This document shows positions 24,396 through 33,519 of a DNA stretch of 64,000 nucleotides, in pieces. Location: positions 640,119 to 704,118 of the forward strand of contig NZ_KZ848474.1 in assembly GCF_003327285.1 (NCBI RefSeq), in the 5' to 3' direction. Every line of letters begins with the position of its first letter. Within the stretch, counting starts at the first letter, position 1. The DNA is from Microbacterium sorbitolivorans (lineage in GTDB: Bacteria > Actinomycetota > Actinomycetes > Actinomycetales > Microbacteriaceae). The translations under genes and the position numbers were made by a program. The notes beneath the pieces are model-generated. The model ran no database searches, was not told where the DNA came from, and saw only the letters and a program-made list of their open reading frames with translations.

Positions 24396-25433
24396 ATGAG
24401 ATCCATATCGATCGCCGCCGCGCTCGCGGCCGCATCATTCATCGCCCTCCTGGGCGCGAGCCCCGCCGCCGCGACAACGGAGGACGAGCCGATCACCTGG
24501 TCGGTGCGCCCCGGCGACGACGCCGGCGAAGACGGGCGCGCGTGGGTCGAGTGGGACGCGGATCCGGGGGAGGCCCTCACCGAGCACATGGTCGTCACGA
24601 ACCACGGCTCGACCGACGTCGAGTTCCAGCTCTCGGCAGCCGACGGCTACTTCACCGACACCGGCCGGTTCAACATGCTCCCCTCCGACACTGAGTCGGT
24701 CGACGCGGGCACGTGGATCGACCTGCCAGAGAGCGTCGTCGTCGCCGCGGGCGGATCCGAGATCGTACCGTTCACCGTCACGGTGCCGGAAGACGCGACC
24801 CCAGGCGACCACCCCGCGGGCGTCGCCGCGAGCGTGCTCTCCGATGGATCCGGCACCATCGGGGTCGAGTCGCGCGTCGGCTTCCGCGTGATGACCCGCG
24901 TCGAGGGCGAGCTCGCCCCGGCGCTCGCCGCCGCCGCGACCGCGACGTACGACGGCGACATCAACCCCTTCTCGCCCGGCACCATCGAGGTTGCATACGA
25001 GATCGAGAACACCGGAAACACGCGGCTGCAGACGCAGCCGTCCGCGACCGTCTCGGGCCCCTTCGGGCTCGGATCCCAGACCATCGAGGCCGAGGCGATC
25101 GCCGAGATCGCACCAGGCGAGACCCGCCGCGGCACCGTGCGGATCCGGTCTGCCTGGCCGCTCTTCACCTACGACGTGATCGTCGAGGCCGAGCCGGAGG
25201 CCGTGTCGGACGAGCTCGCTTTCGACCGCGCCGAGGCCGCCCGCGCGGAGATCTCGGTCGCCGCCATGCCCTGGCCGCAGCTCGTCGTCATCGCCCTCGC
25301 GATCGCCCTCATTCTCTGGGGCATCGCACACCGCCGCCGCGAGCGCGAGAGGGTCGCCCGACTCATCGCGCAGGCGCGCGAAGACGCCCTCGCCGAGGCG
25401 AGCGCGTCGGACATTCCCGCCCCAGCACACTGA
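24396..25433 (+). CDS. DUF916-type (WxL-interacting) membrane-anchored protein
   Basis: A 345-residue protein with signal peptide (residues 1-26), two beta-sandwich domains and a C-terminal membrane helix ('LVVIALAIALILWGIAHRRRERER') followed by a basic cytoplasmic tail. 'ITWSVRPG', 'YFTDTGRFNML', 'ADAGTWIDLP'-like segment and 'VPFTVTVPEDATPGDHPAGVAAS' are hallmarks of the DUF916/WxL-protein peptidoglycan-domain family. It probably anchors the WxL-like protein or the secreted enzymes at the cell wall. The ATG at 24396 follows a GGAGG box five bases upstream. Confidence 0.78.
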   Translation: MRSISIAAALAAASFIALLGASPAAATTEDEPITWSVRPGDDAGEDGRAWVEWDADPGEALTEHMVVTNHGSTDVEFQLSAADGYFTDTGRFNMLPSDTESVDAGTWIDLPESVVVAAGGSEIVPFTVTVPEDATPGDHPAGVAASVLSDGSGTIGVESRVGFRVMTRVEGELAPALAAAATATYDGDINPFSPGTIEVAYEIENTGNTRLQTQPSATVSGPFGLGSQTIEAEAIAEIAPGETRRGTVRIRSAWPLFTYDVIVEAEPEAVSDELAFDRAEAARAEISVAAMPWPQLVVIALAIALILWGIAHRRRERERVARLIAQAREDALAEASASDIPAPAH

Positions 25434-25454
25434 TATTGAGGACTCCCCCGATCC

Positions 25455-28400
25455 ATGTCTCTTGCACTCCGCTCCCGCTCCCTGCTCGCCGCAGGCGCCG
25501 TGGCCGCCATCATCGGCGGTGGGCTGACCGCCGCGGTGCCGCCGGCCGTGGCCGAAGGCTCGACCGATTACGCCGCCCTCGTCAATACCTTCGTCTCGAC
25601 CGAAGATGACTTCGGGCAGGATCTCGTCGGCGCCGAGGCGCCGAACTCGATCGTCAAGATCAACCCGATGACGGTGTCGGGCCGCTCGCACTCGGGCTAC
25701 GACTATGCCGAAGACCAGATCGCGGGCTTCACGCACACGAACCTCAACGGCGTGGGCGGATCCGGTGGCGGCGGCGACCTGCTCGTGGTGCCGACGTACG
25801 AGACGTACTCGAGCCGCCCGGCGACCGACAGTTACGCCAAGACGTTCAGCCACGACGCCGAAGAGGCATCGCCCGGCTATTACTCGGTCGACCTACAGAC
25901 GGGCGAGGGCGCGATTCGCGCCGAGGCGACGACCGACGTGCGCACGGGACAGGACCGCTTCACCTTCCCGGCAGCCGGATCCGCTTCGCTCGTCGTCGAC
26001 CTGCGCAATAACTTCACGAGTCGCAAGGGCGCCTCGCTCGACGTGGTGATGCTCGACGACGGCCGGGCGTCGCTCGCGGGCGACTTCACGGGGCACTTCA
26101 ATGGCTACGACTACAAGATGTATTACTACGTCGAGACAACCGACGAGGTCGACGGCGTGCGCACGTGGGGCGGTGACGGCGCGCTCGGCGACGCGGCACA
26201 CCGTGACGGCACCGACATCGGCGCGGTCATCGACGTCGATGTGGCGGCGGGCGAGCAGGTAGGCCTGACGGTCGCCGTCTCGCCGATCAGCGTCGAGCAG
26301 GCGCGGATCGACCTGGCCGCCGAGATGGGCGAGCGCAGTTTCGACGAGGTGCGCGACGAGACGCGCGCCGACTGGAACGAGCTGCTCGGCCGCGTCGACG
26401 TGACGGCGTCTGCGACGAGCGACCCCGACGGCGAGCTCCAGGAGCTGTTCTACACGCACCTGTACCGCATGTTCGGCTCGCCCATGAACGCGACGAGCAC
26501 GAGCGGCACCTACCGCGGCCTTGACGGCGAGGTGCACGACGCCGACGGTTACGTGCACTACGACGGCTGGGGTTTCTGGGACGACTTCCGCAAGTACGAG
26601 GTGCTCGCGATCGCCTACCACGACGTCTTCGGAGACATGGCGCAGTCGATCGTCGACCTGTATGCGACCTTCGCGAACAGCGGCGCCTCGTCGCTGTCGG
26701 GAGTCACCCATTCGGTTCCGACGGTGCGCTTCGAGCGCGCCGCCGTCGTCGTCGCCGACGCGATCGCCAAGGGCGCGCACCTCGACGGTCTGGCGGAGGC
26801 GTGGCCCGGCCTCGTGTCGCAGTCTCAGGGCGGATACGCGAACGAAGACAACGAGCGCCGCGGCTATGTCGCGAACGAGGTCGACGACACCCTCGGCACC
26901 GCCTACGACGACTGGGCCATGGCGACGATCGCCGACGCGCTCGGCAAGTCCGACGAGGCCGGCGCCTATCGCCTGCGCGCCGCCAACTGGACGAACATCT
27001 ATAAGGACGACGCGGTCACCCTCGCTGATGGCGAGAAGACGGGCCTGATCTTCCCGAAGGACGCGAACGGATCCTGGATCTCCGCGGATCCGGAGCGTTT
27101 CGAGGCCGGCAACGTCTACCAGGGCACGCTCTGGCAGTATCACTGGTACGCCGCCCCCGACATGGGCGGCCTCATCGAGAAGATGGGTGGCGAGGAGACG
27201 ACCCTGAGCGCGCTGAGCTTCATGTTCGGCGAGCAGGCCCCCGACGACGGCTCGCGCATGCTGCACGCCAACGCGAACGAGATCGATCTGCAGGCGCCGT
27301 ACCTGTTCAACTACGTCGGCGCCCCGTCGAAGACGCAGTACTGGGTGCGCAACATCTACACGAAGGAAACCTGGAACCGCTACATCGCGACCGGATCTAC
27401 GCACGAGTACCCCTCGGGCGGCGGCGAGTTCACCCCGCCGATCAAGACGAAGGTGTTCACGAACACCCCGCAGGGCTTCCTGCCCACGATGGACAACGAC
27501 ACTGGCACGATGTCGTCGACCTTCGTGTCGGCGGCGCTCGGTCTCTTCCCGGTGCTCGCCGGATCCGACGAGTACCAGATCGGCACGCCGTTCTTCGAGA
27601 ACGTGCGCATCAGCTACCCGACGGGCCGCACGCTCGACATCTCGGCCGACGGGGTAGCGCCCGACGCGTTCTACGTGCAGTCGGCGACGCTGAACGGCGA
27701 GCCGTTCGACCGCACGTGGGTCACGTATGACCAGCTCACCGCGGGCGGCGAGCTGGCCTTCGTGATGGGCACGGATCCCTCGGAGTGGGCGGCCGATTCG
27801 GTCGCCTCCTCGTCGCTGAGCGACGAGCTGCCGAGCTCGGTATACGACCCGATCAGCGCGATCTCGGTGTCGTCTCGCGAGTTCCGCGAGGCGGGCGCGG
27901 GCGACGGCACGATCGACAACACCATCGAGCTGCGGATCGCGAACGGCACGTTCGCCGGATCCGACGGCGGCGATCTCTCGGCGGCCATCACGGCCGAGCA
28001 CCTCCCCGCGGGCCTCAGCCTCGTGGCGACCCGCACCGGATCCCGCACCGTGGCGCTCGAGCTCGCCGGCACCGCCGAGGCATCCGCCCCGCTCGACAGC
28101 ATCGACGACCTCGCGCTGACAATCTCGGACGACGCGTTCTCGCGAAAGCCGTCGAACGGCACGCGCGAGTTCGCCCTCAAGGTGAGCTTCGACGACGCCG
28201 CGGTCACCGCCGACGTGACGCGGCTGAAGGCCGCGGACGACGGCGCGCTCGACGCCTCGGTGACGCTCACCGTGAGGGGCGCCGGCTTCGCGGGCGCCGC
28301 GGGCCGCGACCTCATCGCCGACGGCGCGCTGGCGCTCGCGGGCCTGCCGGAGACCGTGACGTCCTCCGCGGTCGTGCAGGACGCCTCGACGCTCGTGCTG

Positions 28401-29882
28401 AGCCTCGGCGGTTCGATCGGCGACGCCCGCCGCGCCTCGTTCGCGCTGAACTTCACCGACGCGGCCTTCGACGGCGCGGCGGCCACGGCCGTGCGCGGCG
28501 ACGGCATCTCCGGGCTCGGTTCGTTCGTGATCGAGCGCGACCAGCGCTGGCGCCAGCAGCTCGAGGCGCTCGCCGCCGAGGCGGCTCTCGTCGTGCGCGG
28601 ATCCTATTCGGCCGCGTCCTTCGACGCGTTCGACGCGGCCCGCGGATCCGCCGCAGACGTTCTCTCGAACGCCGCCGCGACCGACGATGAGCTGCGCGCG
28701 GCGTTCGTGGCGCTCGAGCGCACGGCCGGCGCGCTCGAGATCGAGTCGATCTCGCCGCGCGTGCGGGTCGAGGCCGAAACCTACGATGCCGACAACGGCG
28801 GTGGCCTGAAGAAGGAGGGCGGCGACGCCCCCGCCGGAAACGTCGGCGGCACGTGGGACGGCGGAACGCTCGAGTACCGCGACCGCCAATTCGGATCCGA
28901 GCCGCTCACGCACGTGACCGTCAGCACCTCGACGCGCGACGAGCGCGTGGGCGATAACCGCCGACTCGAGTTCTACCTCGACGAGGTGAGCGACGCGTCG
29001 CGGATCGGATCCGTCGAGTTGCCGAAGACCGGCGGCTGGGACCGATACGTCGAGACGACGGCCGCGCTCGACCAGCCGGTGTCAGACGACCACACCCTCA
29101 TCGTCGTCATGCGCACCGACGCCGTCGAGGGCCAGGAGTACGCCTACGTCTCGAACCTGCAGTGGTTCGAGTTCGGCCCCGACCCCGCGCCCGAGGGCGA
29201 CGTCGACCTGACGCCGCTCCGCGACGCCATCGCGGCCGCCGAGGCCCTGCGCGCCGACGAGGAACGGTACGTCTCGTTCGACTTCGCCGTCTTCGTCCAG
29301 GCGCTCGACCGGGCGGTCGCCGTCGCCGCGGCGGGCGACGTCACGCAGGAACGTGCCGACGAGGCCCAGCGGGTGCTCGACCTCGCGACCGCGCAGCTCG
29401 AGTGGCGGCCCGCCCGCCAGCTGCCGCTGCTCATCGCGCGTGCCGAGGCCGTGGATCCGGATGCCTACCCCGCCGACGATGTCGCGGCCGTGAACGCGGC
29501 GCTCGACGCGGCCCGCGCCGTCGGATCCGACGCGAGCTACGAGCAGTTCGCCGAGGCGGCGGGCGCGCTGGAGGCGGCGCTCGACGCGCTCGGCGGCCCC
29601 GAGGATCCGGGGCTCAACGTCACGGTCGAGGCCGCCACGCGCACGGTCGCGGGCAAGCAGTACGTCTCGGTGCGCGTCACGAACGATGCGGCCGTCGCCG
29701 TGGACGTCGTGGTCGACACGGCATACGGATCCAAGACCTTCGCGGGCGTTCAGCCGGGAGACACGGCGAGCGTGTCGGTCAACTCGCGCCTGACGGCGAT
29801 CCCCGCGGGCGAGGTCACCGTCACGGTGACGGGCGGTGACGCGACCGTCACGCGGACCGCCACGTACGACGCGGGGGGCTAA
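25455..29882 (+). CDS. secreted multidomain GH92 alpha-mannosidase
   Basis: A 1475-residue secreted enzyme with signal peptide (cleavage near residue 33). The GH92 catalytic region spans ~35-780: 'DYAALVNTFVSTEDDFG', 'YVHYDGWGFWDDFRKYEVLAIAYHDVF' (WDxFR), 'GNVYQGTLWQYHWYAAPD', 'NEIDLQAPYLFNY' and 'NDTGTMSSTFVSAALGLFPV'. Family members are Ca-dependent exo-alpha-mannosidases. The acid region reads NEIDLQ instead of the common NEPxxH, so linkage specificity is unclear. Downstream come Ig-like segments, FIVAR-like helices, a CBM6-like module (~1101-1243), more helices and the C-terminal module (~1392-1472) shared with the phosphatase. It would trim mannose from glycans at the cell surface. Confidence 0.88.
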   Translation: MSLALRSRSLLAAGAVAAIIGGGLTAAVPPAVAEGSTDYAALVNTFVSTEDDFGQDLVGAEAPNSIVKINPMTVSGRSHSGYDYAEDQIAGFTHTNLNGVGGSGGGGDLLVVPTYETYSSRPATDSYAKTFSHDAEEASPGYYSVDLQTGEGAIRAEATTDVRTGQDRFTFPAAGSASLVVDLRNNFTSRKGASLDVVMLDDGRASLAGDFTGHFNGYDYKMYYYVETTDEVDGVRTWGGDGALGDAAHRDGTDIGAVIDVDVAAGEQVGLTVAVSPISVEQARIDLAAEMGERSFDEVRDETRADWNELLGRVDVTASATSDPDGELQELFYTHLYRMFGSPMNATSTSGTYRGLDGEVHDADGYVHYDGWGFWDDFRKYEVLAIAYHDVFGDMAQSIVDLYATFANSGASSLSGVTHSVPTVRFERAAVVVADAIAKGAHLDGLAEAWPGLVSQSQGGYANEDNERRGYVANEVDDTLGTAYDDWAMATIADALGKSDEAGAYRLRAANWTNIYKDDAVTLADGEKTGLIFPKDANGSWISADPERFEAGNVYQGTLWQYHWYAAPDMGGLIEKMGGEETTLSALSFMFGEQAPDDGSRMLHANANEIDLQAPYLFNYVGAPSKTQYWVRNIYTKETWNRYIATGSTHEYPSGGGEFTPPIKTKVFTNTPQGFLPTMDNDTGTMSSTFVSAALGLFPVLAGSDEYQIGTPFFENVRISYPTGRTLDISADGVAPDAFYVQSATLNGEPFDRTWVTYDQLTAGGELAFVMGTDPSEWAADSVASSSLSDELPSSVYDPISAISVSSREFREAGAGDGTIDNTIELRIANGTFAGSDGGDLSAAITAEHLPAGLSLVATRTGSRTVALELAGTAEASAPLDSIDDLALTISDDAFSRKPSNGTREFALKVSFDDAAVTADVTRLKAADDGALDASVTLTVRGAGFAGAAGRDLIADGALALAGLPETVTSSAVVQDASTLVLSLGGSIGDARRASFALNFTDAAFDGAAATAVRGDGISGLGSFVIERDQRWRQQLEALAAEAALVVRGSYSAASFDAFDAARGSAADVLSNAAATDDELRAAFVALERTAGALEIESISPRVRVEAETYDADNGGGLKKEGGDAPAGNVGGTWDGGTLEYRDRQFGSEPLTHVTVSTSTRDERVGDNRRLEFYLDEVSDASRIGSVELPKTGGWDRYVETTAALDQPVSDDHTLIVVMRTDAVEGQEYAYVSNLQWFEFGPDPAPEGDVDLTPLRDAIAAAEALRADEERYVSFDFAVFVQALDRAVAVAAAGDVTQERADEAQRVLDLATAQLEWRPARQLPLLIARAEAVDPDAYPADDVAAVNAALDAARAVGSDASYEQFAEAAGALEAALDALGGPEDPGLNVTVEAATRTVAGKQYVSVRVTNDAAVAVDVVVDTAYGSKTFAGVQPGDTASVSVNSRLTAIPAGEVTVTVTGGDATVTRTATYDAGG

Positions 29883-29887
29883 GCGAA

Positions 29888-29920
29888 CGGTGGCGCGGGC
29901 GGGGGAGCCCCGCGCCACCG
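29888..29920. terminator. bidirectional terminator between GH92 and CotH genes
   Basis: CGGTGGCGCGGG (29888-29899) pairs with CCCGCGCCACCG (29909-29920) between two convergent stop codons. TTTA follows on the plus strand. Confidence 0.7.
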
Positions 29921-29927
29921 AACGGGT

Positions 29928-31619
29928 TTACGACTCGTCGGCCTCGGGGGACGCGGTCACTTCGGCGCCGGGCGCTCGAGTTGTCGCCGTGTCACCCGAG
30001 AGCGTCTGCGAGATCGAGTCGGCCTCGCTCTGGAGCGTGTCGGCGTCGATCAGGTCGCTCGCCTGCTCGGAGAGCAGGTCGACGAGCTCGTCGAGGTATG
30101 CCTGTGCGTCGCCGCTGTCGTAGATCGACTCGGTGAGGTCGGCGAGCGAGTCGTTGTACAGCTGCGTGAAGTCGTCGTTCTCGAGGAAGCGCGACGACAG
30201 CGTGTTGTTGCCGCCCATCATGCCGCCGCCCTGGCCCATATTGCCCTGGCCCATGCCGCCGGGGCCGCGGGTCGTCTGGCCGTCGCCATTCGTCTCGGTG
30301 TCGCCCTGCGGCATGTCGTCGGGCATTTCCATGCCCTCGGGGAAATCCATGCCCTCGGGCATCTCCGCACCGTCCGGTAGCTCCATGCCCTCGGGCATTT
30401 CGGGGGCGTTTCCGTCGCCCTGCTGGCCGAAGTCTCCGCCGCCGCCACCGGGGGCGAAGCCTCCGCCGCCGCCCATGCCGCCGTATGACAGGTTCTGATC
30501 CCACGCGACGACCGTCATGAGGCCGGTGTCGGGGTCGTAGTGGAGGTACGAGTTATTGCCGGGGCCGTCGATGTCGTCGGTGTTGGCGACGAGGTCCTGC
30601 ACCGCGAGGTAGTCGGCGAACGAGTCGACGTCGAGGTAATCGGAGAGCTGCTCGGCGAACTCCTCGTCGGTCGAGTTGTTGATGAAGTCGAGGAACTCGA
30701 TGAGCGGCGCATACTCCTCATCTTCGGAGAGGCCGTCGGCGTCGTACTTGACGTCAAACGCGTCGGTGTACTCGGTGTAGTCGTCGCCGCGGTACGAGTA
30801 GTCGCCCGACGCATCGGCCTTGTAGGTGATGCCGGTGCCGCCGAACTCGTCTTCGTTCCACGCGTCGTCGTCGGGTAGATCGAGCACGAGGCGAAGCTGC
30901 TCGTCGCCACCGTTGACACTGAGCCGCACGTATGCGGCCTCCTCGGCGGCGACACCCGCCTCGTCGAGCACCTGAAGAGCGACGGCCTCGTTGAGCGACG
31001 ACTCGGTGTTGTTGCCGCGCACGACGAAGTCGGAGCGGCCGGAGTACTGCTGCCCGTCGACATACTTGTCGAGGCGGATCAGCCACGGGAGCGAGGCCGG
31101 GTCATCGGCGGTTCCGTCGCCGTCACCCTCGTCGAACGTCGGCTCGTCCGGGGCCGCGCTCTCGGCGGTGTCGTCTTCCGACGTGGTGTCGTCTTCCGTC
31201 GCGGTGTCGTCTTCAGACGTCGCCTCGTCGTCGGTGGTCGATGTGGCCGGTGCGTCCTGGCCACCGGTCGTGCCCCCGATGCCGCGCAGACTCGAGTTGC
31301 CCTTGAGGCGCAGGCCCACGTTCTCGAAGGTCTCGCCGTCGATCGTGACGGTCGCGCTCATCCAGTCCTTATCCCCGCTCTCGGCGTAGGTCGCGAGCAT
31401 CGCCCGGTAGTCGGCATCGTCGAACTCCACCGAGACGGTGTGCACTTCGTCCGCCGAGAAGAACGCCGATTCGGTGCCGGAGGCGGACGCCGACTCTCCG
31501 ATGGTCGTGCAACCTGCGGCGACAAGGGCGACAGCCGCGAGGCTGGCGGTGACGGCGGTGACGCGGGGCGCGCGGGCCGGCGTCAGGAAGTGCTTGCGTG
31601 AGGATTCGGATGGGGTCAT
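29928..31619 (-). CDS. CotH-like lipoprotein with Met-Pro-Glu-Gly repeats
   Basis: A 563-residue lipoprotein (lipobox AAGC, Cys 37) of the CotH kinase-like family: 'HTVSVEFDDADYRAMLATYA', 'ENVGLRLKGNSSL', 'LPWLIRLDKYVDGQQYSGRSDFVVRGNN', 'NEAVALQVLDEAGVAAEEAAYVRLSVNG', and 'DDIDGPGNNSYLHYDPDTG...VVAWDQNLSYG'. CotH proteins are atypical kinases phosphorylating secreted proteins. An acidic insert (~125-160) splits the N-domain. Bases ~30310-30400 encode about five tandem copies of an (E)MPEGM-like motif in a Gly/Met-rich loop. The start is uncertain: an ATG at 31655 is also in frame and neither has a clear Shine-Dalgarno. Confidence 0.83.
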   Translation of the reverse strand: MTPSESSRKHFLTPARAPRVTAVTASLAAVALVAAGCTTIGESASASGTESAFFSADEVHTVSVEFDDADYRAMLATYAESGDKDWMSATVTIDGETFENVGLRLKGNSSLRGIGGTTGGQDAPATSTTDDEATSEDDTATEDDTTSEDDTAESAAPDEPTFDEGDGDGTADDPASLPWLIRLDKYVDGQQYSGRSDFVVRGNNTESSLNEAVALQVLDEAGVAAEEAAYVRLSVNGGDEQLRLVLDLPDDDAWNEDEFGGTGITYKADASGDYSYRGDDYTEYTDAFDVKYDADGLSEDEEYAPLIEFLDFINNSTDEEFAEQLSDYLDVDSFADYLAVQDLVANTDDIDGPGNNSYLHYDPDTGLMTVVAWDQNLSYGGMGGGGGFAPGGGGGDFGQQGDGNAPEMPEGMELPDGAEMPEGMDFPEGMEMPDDMPQGDTETNGDGQTTRGPGGMGQGNMGQGGGMMGGNNTLSSRFLENDDFTQLYNDSLADLTESIYDSGDAQAYLDELVDLLSEQASDLIDADTLQSEADSISQTLSGDTATTRAPGAEVTASPEADES

Positions 31620-31825
31620 GAGAACCAGCGAACCAGCCCGGCATAACCGGGGCATTCATGCAATTTATGAACTGGCCAAGACTGCATGGTCTGCGATCCA
31701 TGGCGCACGCGCGGGCCTCATGACGAGGAGTTCGATGATGTTCCGCTGAGGAATCCTGCTCGACTGCGGAATGCGCCGGTGGCAGTCCGCAAAGTGAGTC
31801 CGGATGCTTTGGAGGCCACCTGCAG

Positions 31826-32203
31826 GTGGAGGATGATGGTGCTGTGATTGGGTACGAAGCGAGTGTCTTTCTCGGCGACGCCCGTGTCGGGGGGTGGTTT
31901 TGCACGAGGTCTGTCTCGTTCGGTCCGAACGATGACCTGTGGGGGCTCCTGCCCCCGGGAGAAGTGCTGCTCGCTCATGGCGACGGGTACCCGTTTGAGA
32001 CGGTCACTCGGGTGGGGCCGCTGCTCGCGATGATTCATGCACACCTGCAGGCAGAACTGTTCTCACGGGATGCCCTTCACATCTCTCCGTGGGATCGCAG
32101 AGGTGGCGACGAACGTCAGGCACATTTCGAGCCCCTCCTTACCGCGTTGGGCGCGGCCAACGCGGGAGAGGTCGTTGTGATTCGGGAGTACGACCAGTCT
32201 TGA
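31826..32203 (+). CDS. hypothetical protein
   Basis: A 125-residue soluble protein with no family recognised. 'GYEASVFLGDARVGGWF', 'LAHGDGYPFETVTRVGPLL' and 'GEVVVIREYDQS' give a plausible alpha/beta composition. It starts at a GTG (31826) ten bases after GGAGG; a GTG at 31844 with another GGAGG is an alternative. The coding bias fits neighbouring genes. It lies upstream of a GNAT acetyltransferase with an 80-base gap. Confidence 0.55.
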   Translation: MEDDGAVIGYEASVFLGDARVGGWFCTRSVSFGPNDDLWGLLPPGEVLLAHGDGYPFETVTRVGPLLAMIHAHLQAELFSRDALHISPWDRRGGDERQAHFEPLLTALGAANAGEVVVIREYDQS

Positions 32204-32283
32204 CCGTGCCTGAGCCCCCGAGTTGGCTCAGCGTAACGCCGTCCTCATGTTCGCGTCGCCGCACCGCCCTAGGCTGGCACCCG

Positions 32284-32748
32284 ATGGATGTGACTTTGCG
32301 ACCGAGTGTCCCCGGCGATATCGACTGGCTCGTGGAGCTGCGCGCCGTCGTCCTGCGACACGATCTTGAACGACTCGGTCGATACGACGACGTGCGGGTT
32401 CGGGAGCGGATGCGCGCCAGCTTTGTTCCCGCATGGACCCGGATCGTCATGGCGGATGGAGCAGAGGTGGGGTCGATCACGACCCGACCGGACGGCGAAG
32501 CCCGCTGGATCGAGCACTTCTATCTTGCGCCGGAGGCGCAGAGCAGGGGGATCGGCACCATTGTTCTTCGGACGGTGCTCGACGAGCCTCATCACGGCGC
32601 CACCCGGCTCAACGTCTTGCAGGGGAGCGCCGCTCGTCGTCTCTACGAGAGACTCGGGTTCGTCGTCGAGAGCGAGGACGAGATCGACGTCTTCATGAGG
32701 CTGCGAGAACTTCCCGGCCCCTTCGAACGCGCGGCGGGACGACGGTAG
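32284..32748 (+). CDS. GNAT family N-acetyltransferase
   Basis: A 154-residue acetyltransferase with the GNAT fold: 'MDVTLRPSVPGDIDWLVELR' at the start, beta-4 'WIEHFYLAPEAQSRGIGTIVL' with the acetyl-CoA pyrophosphate loop QSRGIG, and 'LNVLQGSAARRLYERLGFVVE' as the C-terminal half. The substrate is not evident. The ATG at 32284 lacks a strong Shine-Dalgarno. Confidence 0.85.
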   Translation: MDVTLRPSVPGDIDWLVELRAVVLRHDLERLGRYDDVRVRERMRASFVPAWTRIVMADGAEVGSITTRPDGEARWIEHFYLAPEAQSRGIGTIVLRTVLDEPHHGATRLNVLQGSAARRLYERLGFVVESEDEIDVFMRLRELPGPFERAAGRR

Positions 32749-32754
32749 CGGGCC

Positions 32755-33489
32755 TTACGACAGCGCCGCTCTCAGAACCTCGGCGAACGCCTCGGGCTGG
32801 TCGTTCATCACGAAGTGCTGCGCGCCGGCGATGCGTACGTCACGCACCCCGCTCGCCGTGATCTCGCCGAGCGCCGCGTAGTCGCGCAGCTCGCCGCGCA
32901 CGAGCGTCGTCGGCACGGGCATGCTCGCGAGCTGCTCATGCAGTCGTGAGGCGTGCTCGTCGCCGAGCGCGCGGGCGCAGCGCACGAGCGCGATCGGATC
33001 CGTGAGCTTCACGTCGGCGCGGCGCCAGGGATCCTCGCGGGCCAGGAGCTCGCGCCACCCGCCCGAGGCGAGCGTGTCTTCTGGTGTCGATGCGATGTCG
33101 CCGGGCGTTGCCGGGTAGATGTCGATTGCCGGTTCGACGAGCACCGAGCGCCGCACGAGCTCCGGGTGCCGGTGCGCGAGCGCGACCGCGACGGATCCGC
33201 CGAGGCTGTGCCCGACGATGTCAGCGGGCTCGCCGAGATCGCGGATCCCTCCCGCGACCGCGTCGGCGAGCTCGGGGAGCGTGTATCCGAAGTATTCGGG
33301 CGCATCGGATCGCCCGTGTCCGGGCAGATCGATGATGCGCGCGGGGCGGCCGAGGCGCTGTGCGGATGCGGCCCAGCTTGCCGCGCCGTGGCACCCGAGA
33401 CCGTGCACGAACACCGCGGGCGTGCCGTCACCGGGGAGATCGATCCAGCGCAGGCGCGCGTCGCCGCTGAACGGATATCCGTCGCTCAT
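32755..33489 (-). CDS. alpha/beta hydrolase
   Basis: A 244-residue alpha/beta hydrolase. The oxyanion loop is 'FVHGLGCHG', the nucleophile elbow GHSLGG (Ser), and the catalytic His lies in 'GAQHFVMNDQPEAF'. It is divergent from the pectin-type ABC operon and its start is 30 bases from a perfect LacI-type palindrome at 33520-33535. It may therefore belong to that regulon as an esterase acting on acylated oligosaccharides. No signal peptide, so cytoplasmic. Confidence 0.85.
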   Translation of the reverse strand: MSDGYPFSGDARLRWIDLPGDGTPAVFVHGLGCHGAASWAASAQRLGRPARIIDLPGHGRSDAPEYFGYTLPELADAVAGGIRDLGEPADIVGHSLGGSVAVALAHRHPELVRRSVLVEPAIDIYPATPGDIASTPEDTLASGGWRELLAREDPWRRADVKLTDPIALVRCARALGDEHASRLHEQLASMPVPTTLVRGELRDYAALGEITASGVRDVRIAGAQHFVMNDQPEAFAEVLRAALS

Positions 33490-33519
33490 GGGTGCCTCTC
33501 GGTCGTGATTCTCGATTTA

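Noticed and set aside
25893..28913. A ~1000-codon minus-strand frame antisense to the GH92 gene.
   Set aside because: Shadow frame: low-complexity Arg/His/Glu composition, no domain, while the plus strand encodes GH92.
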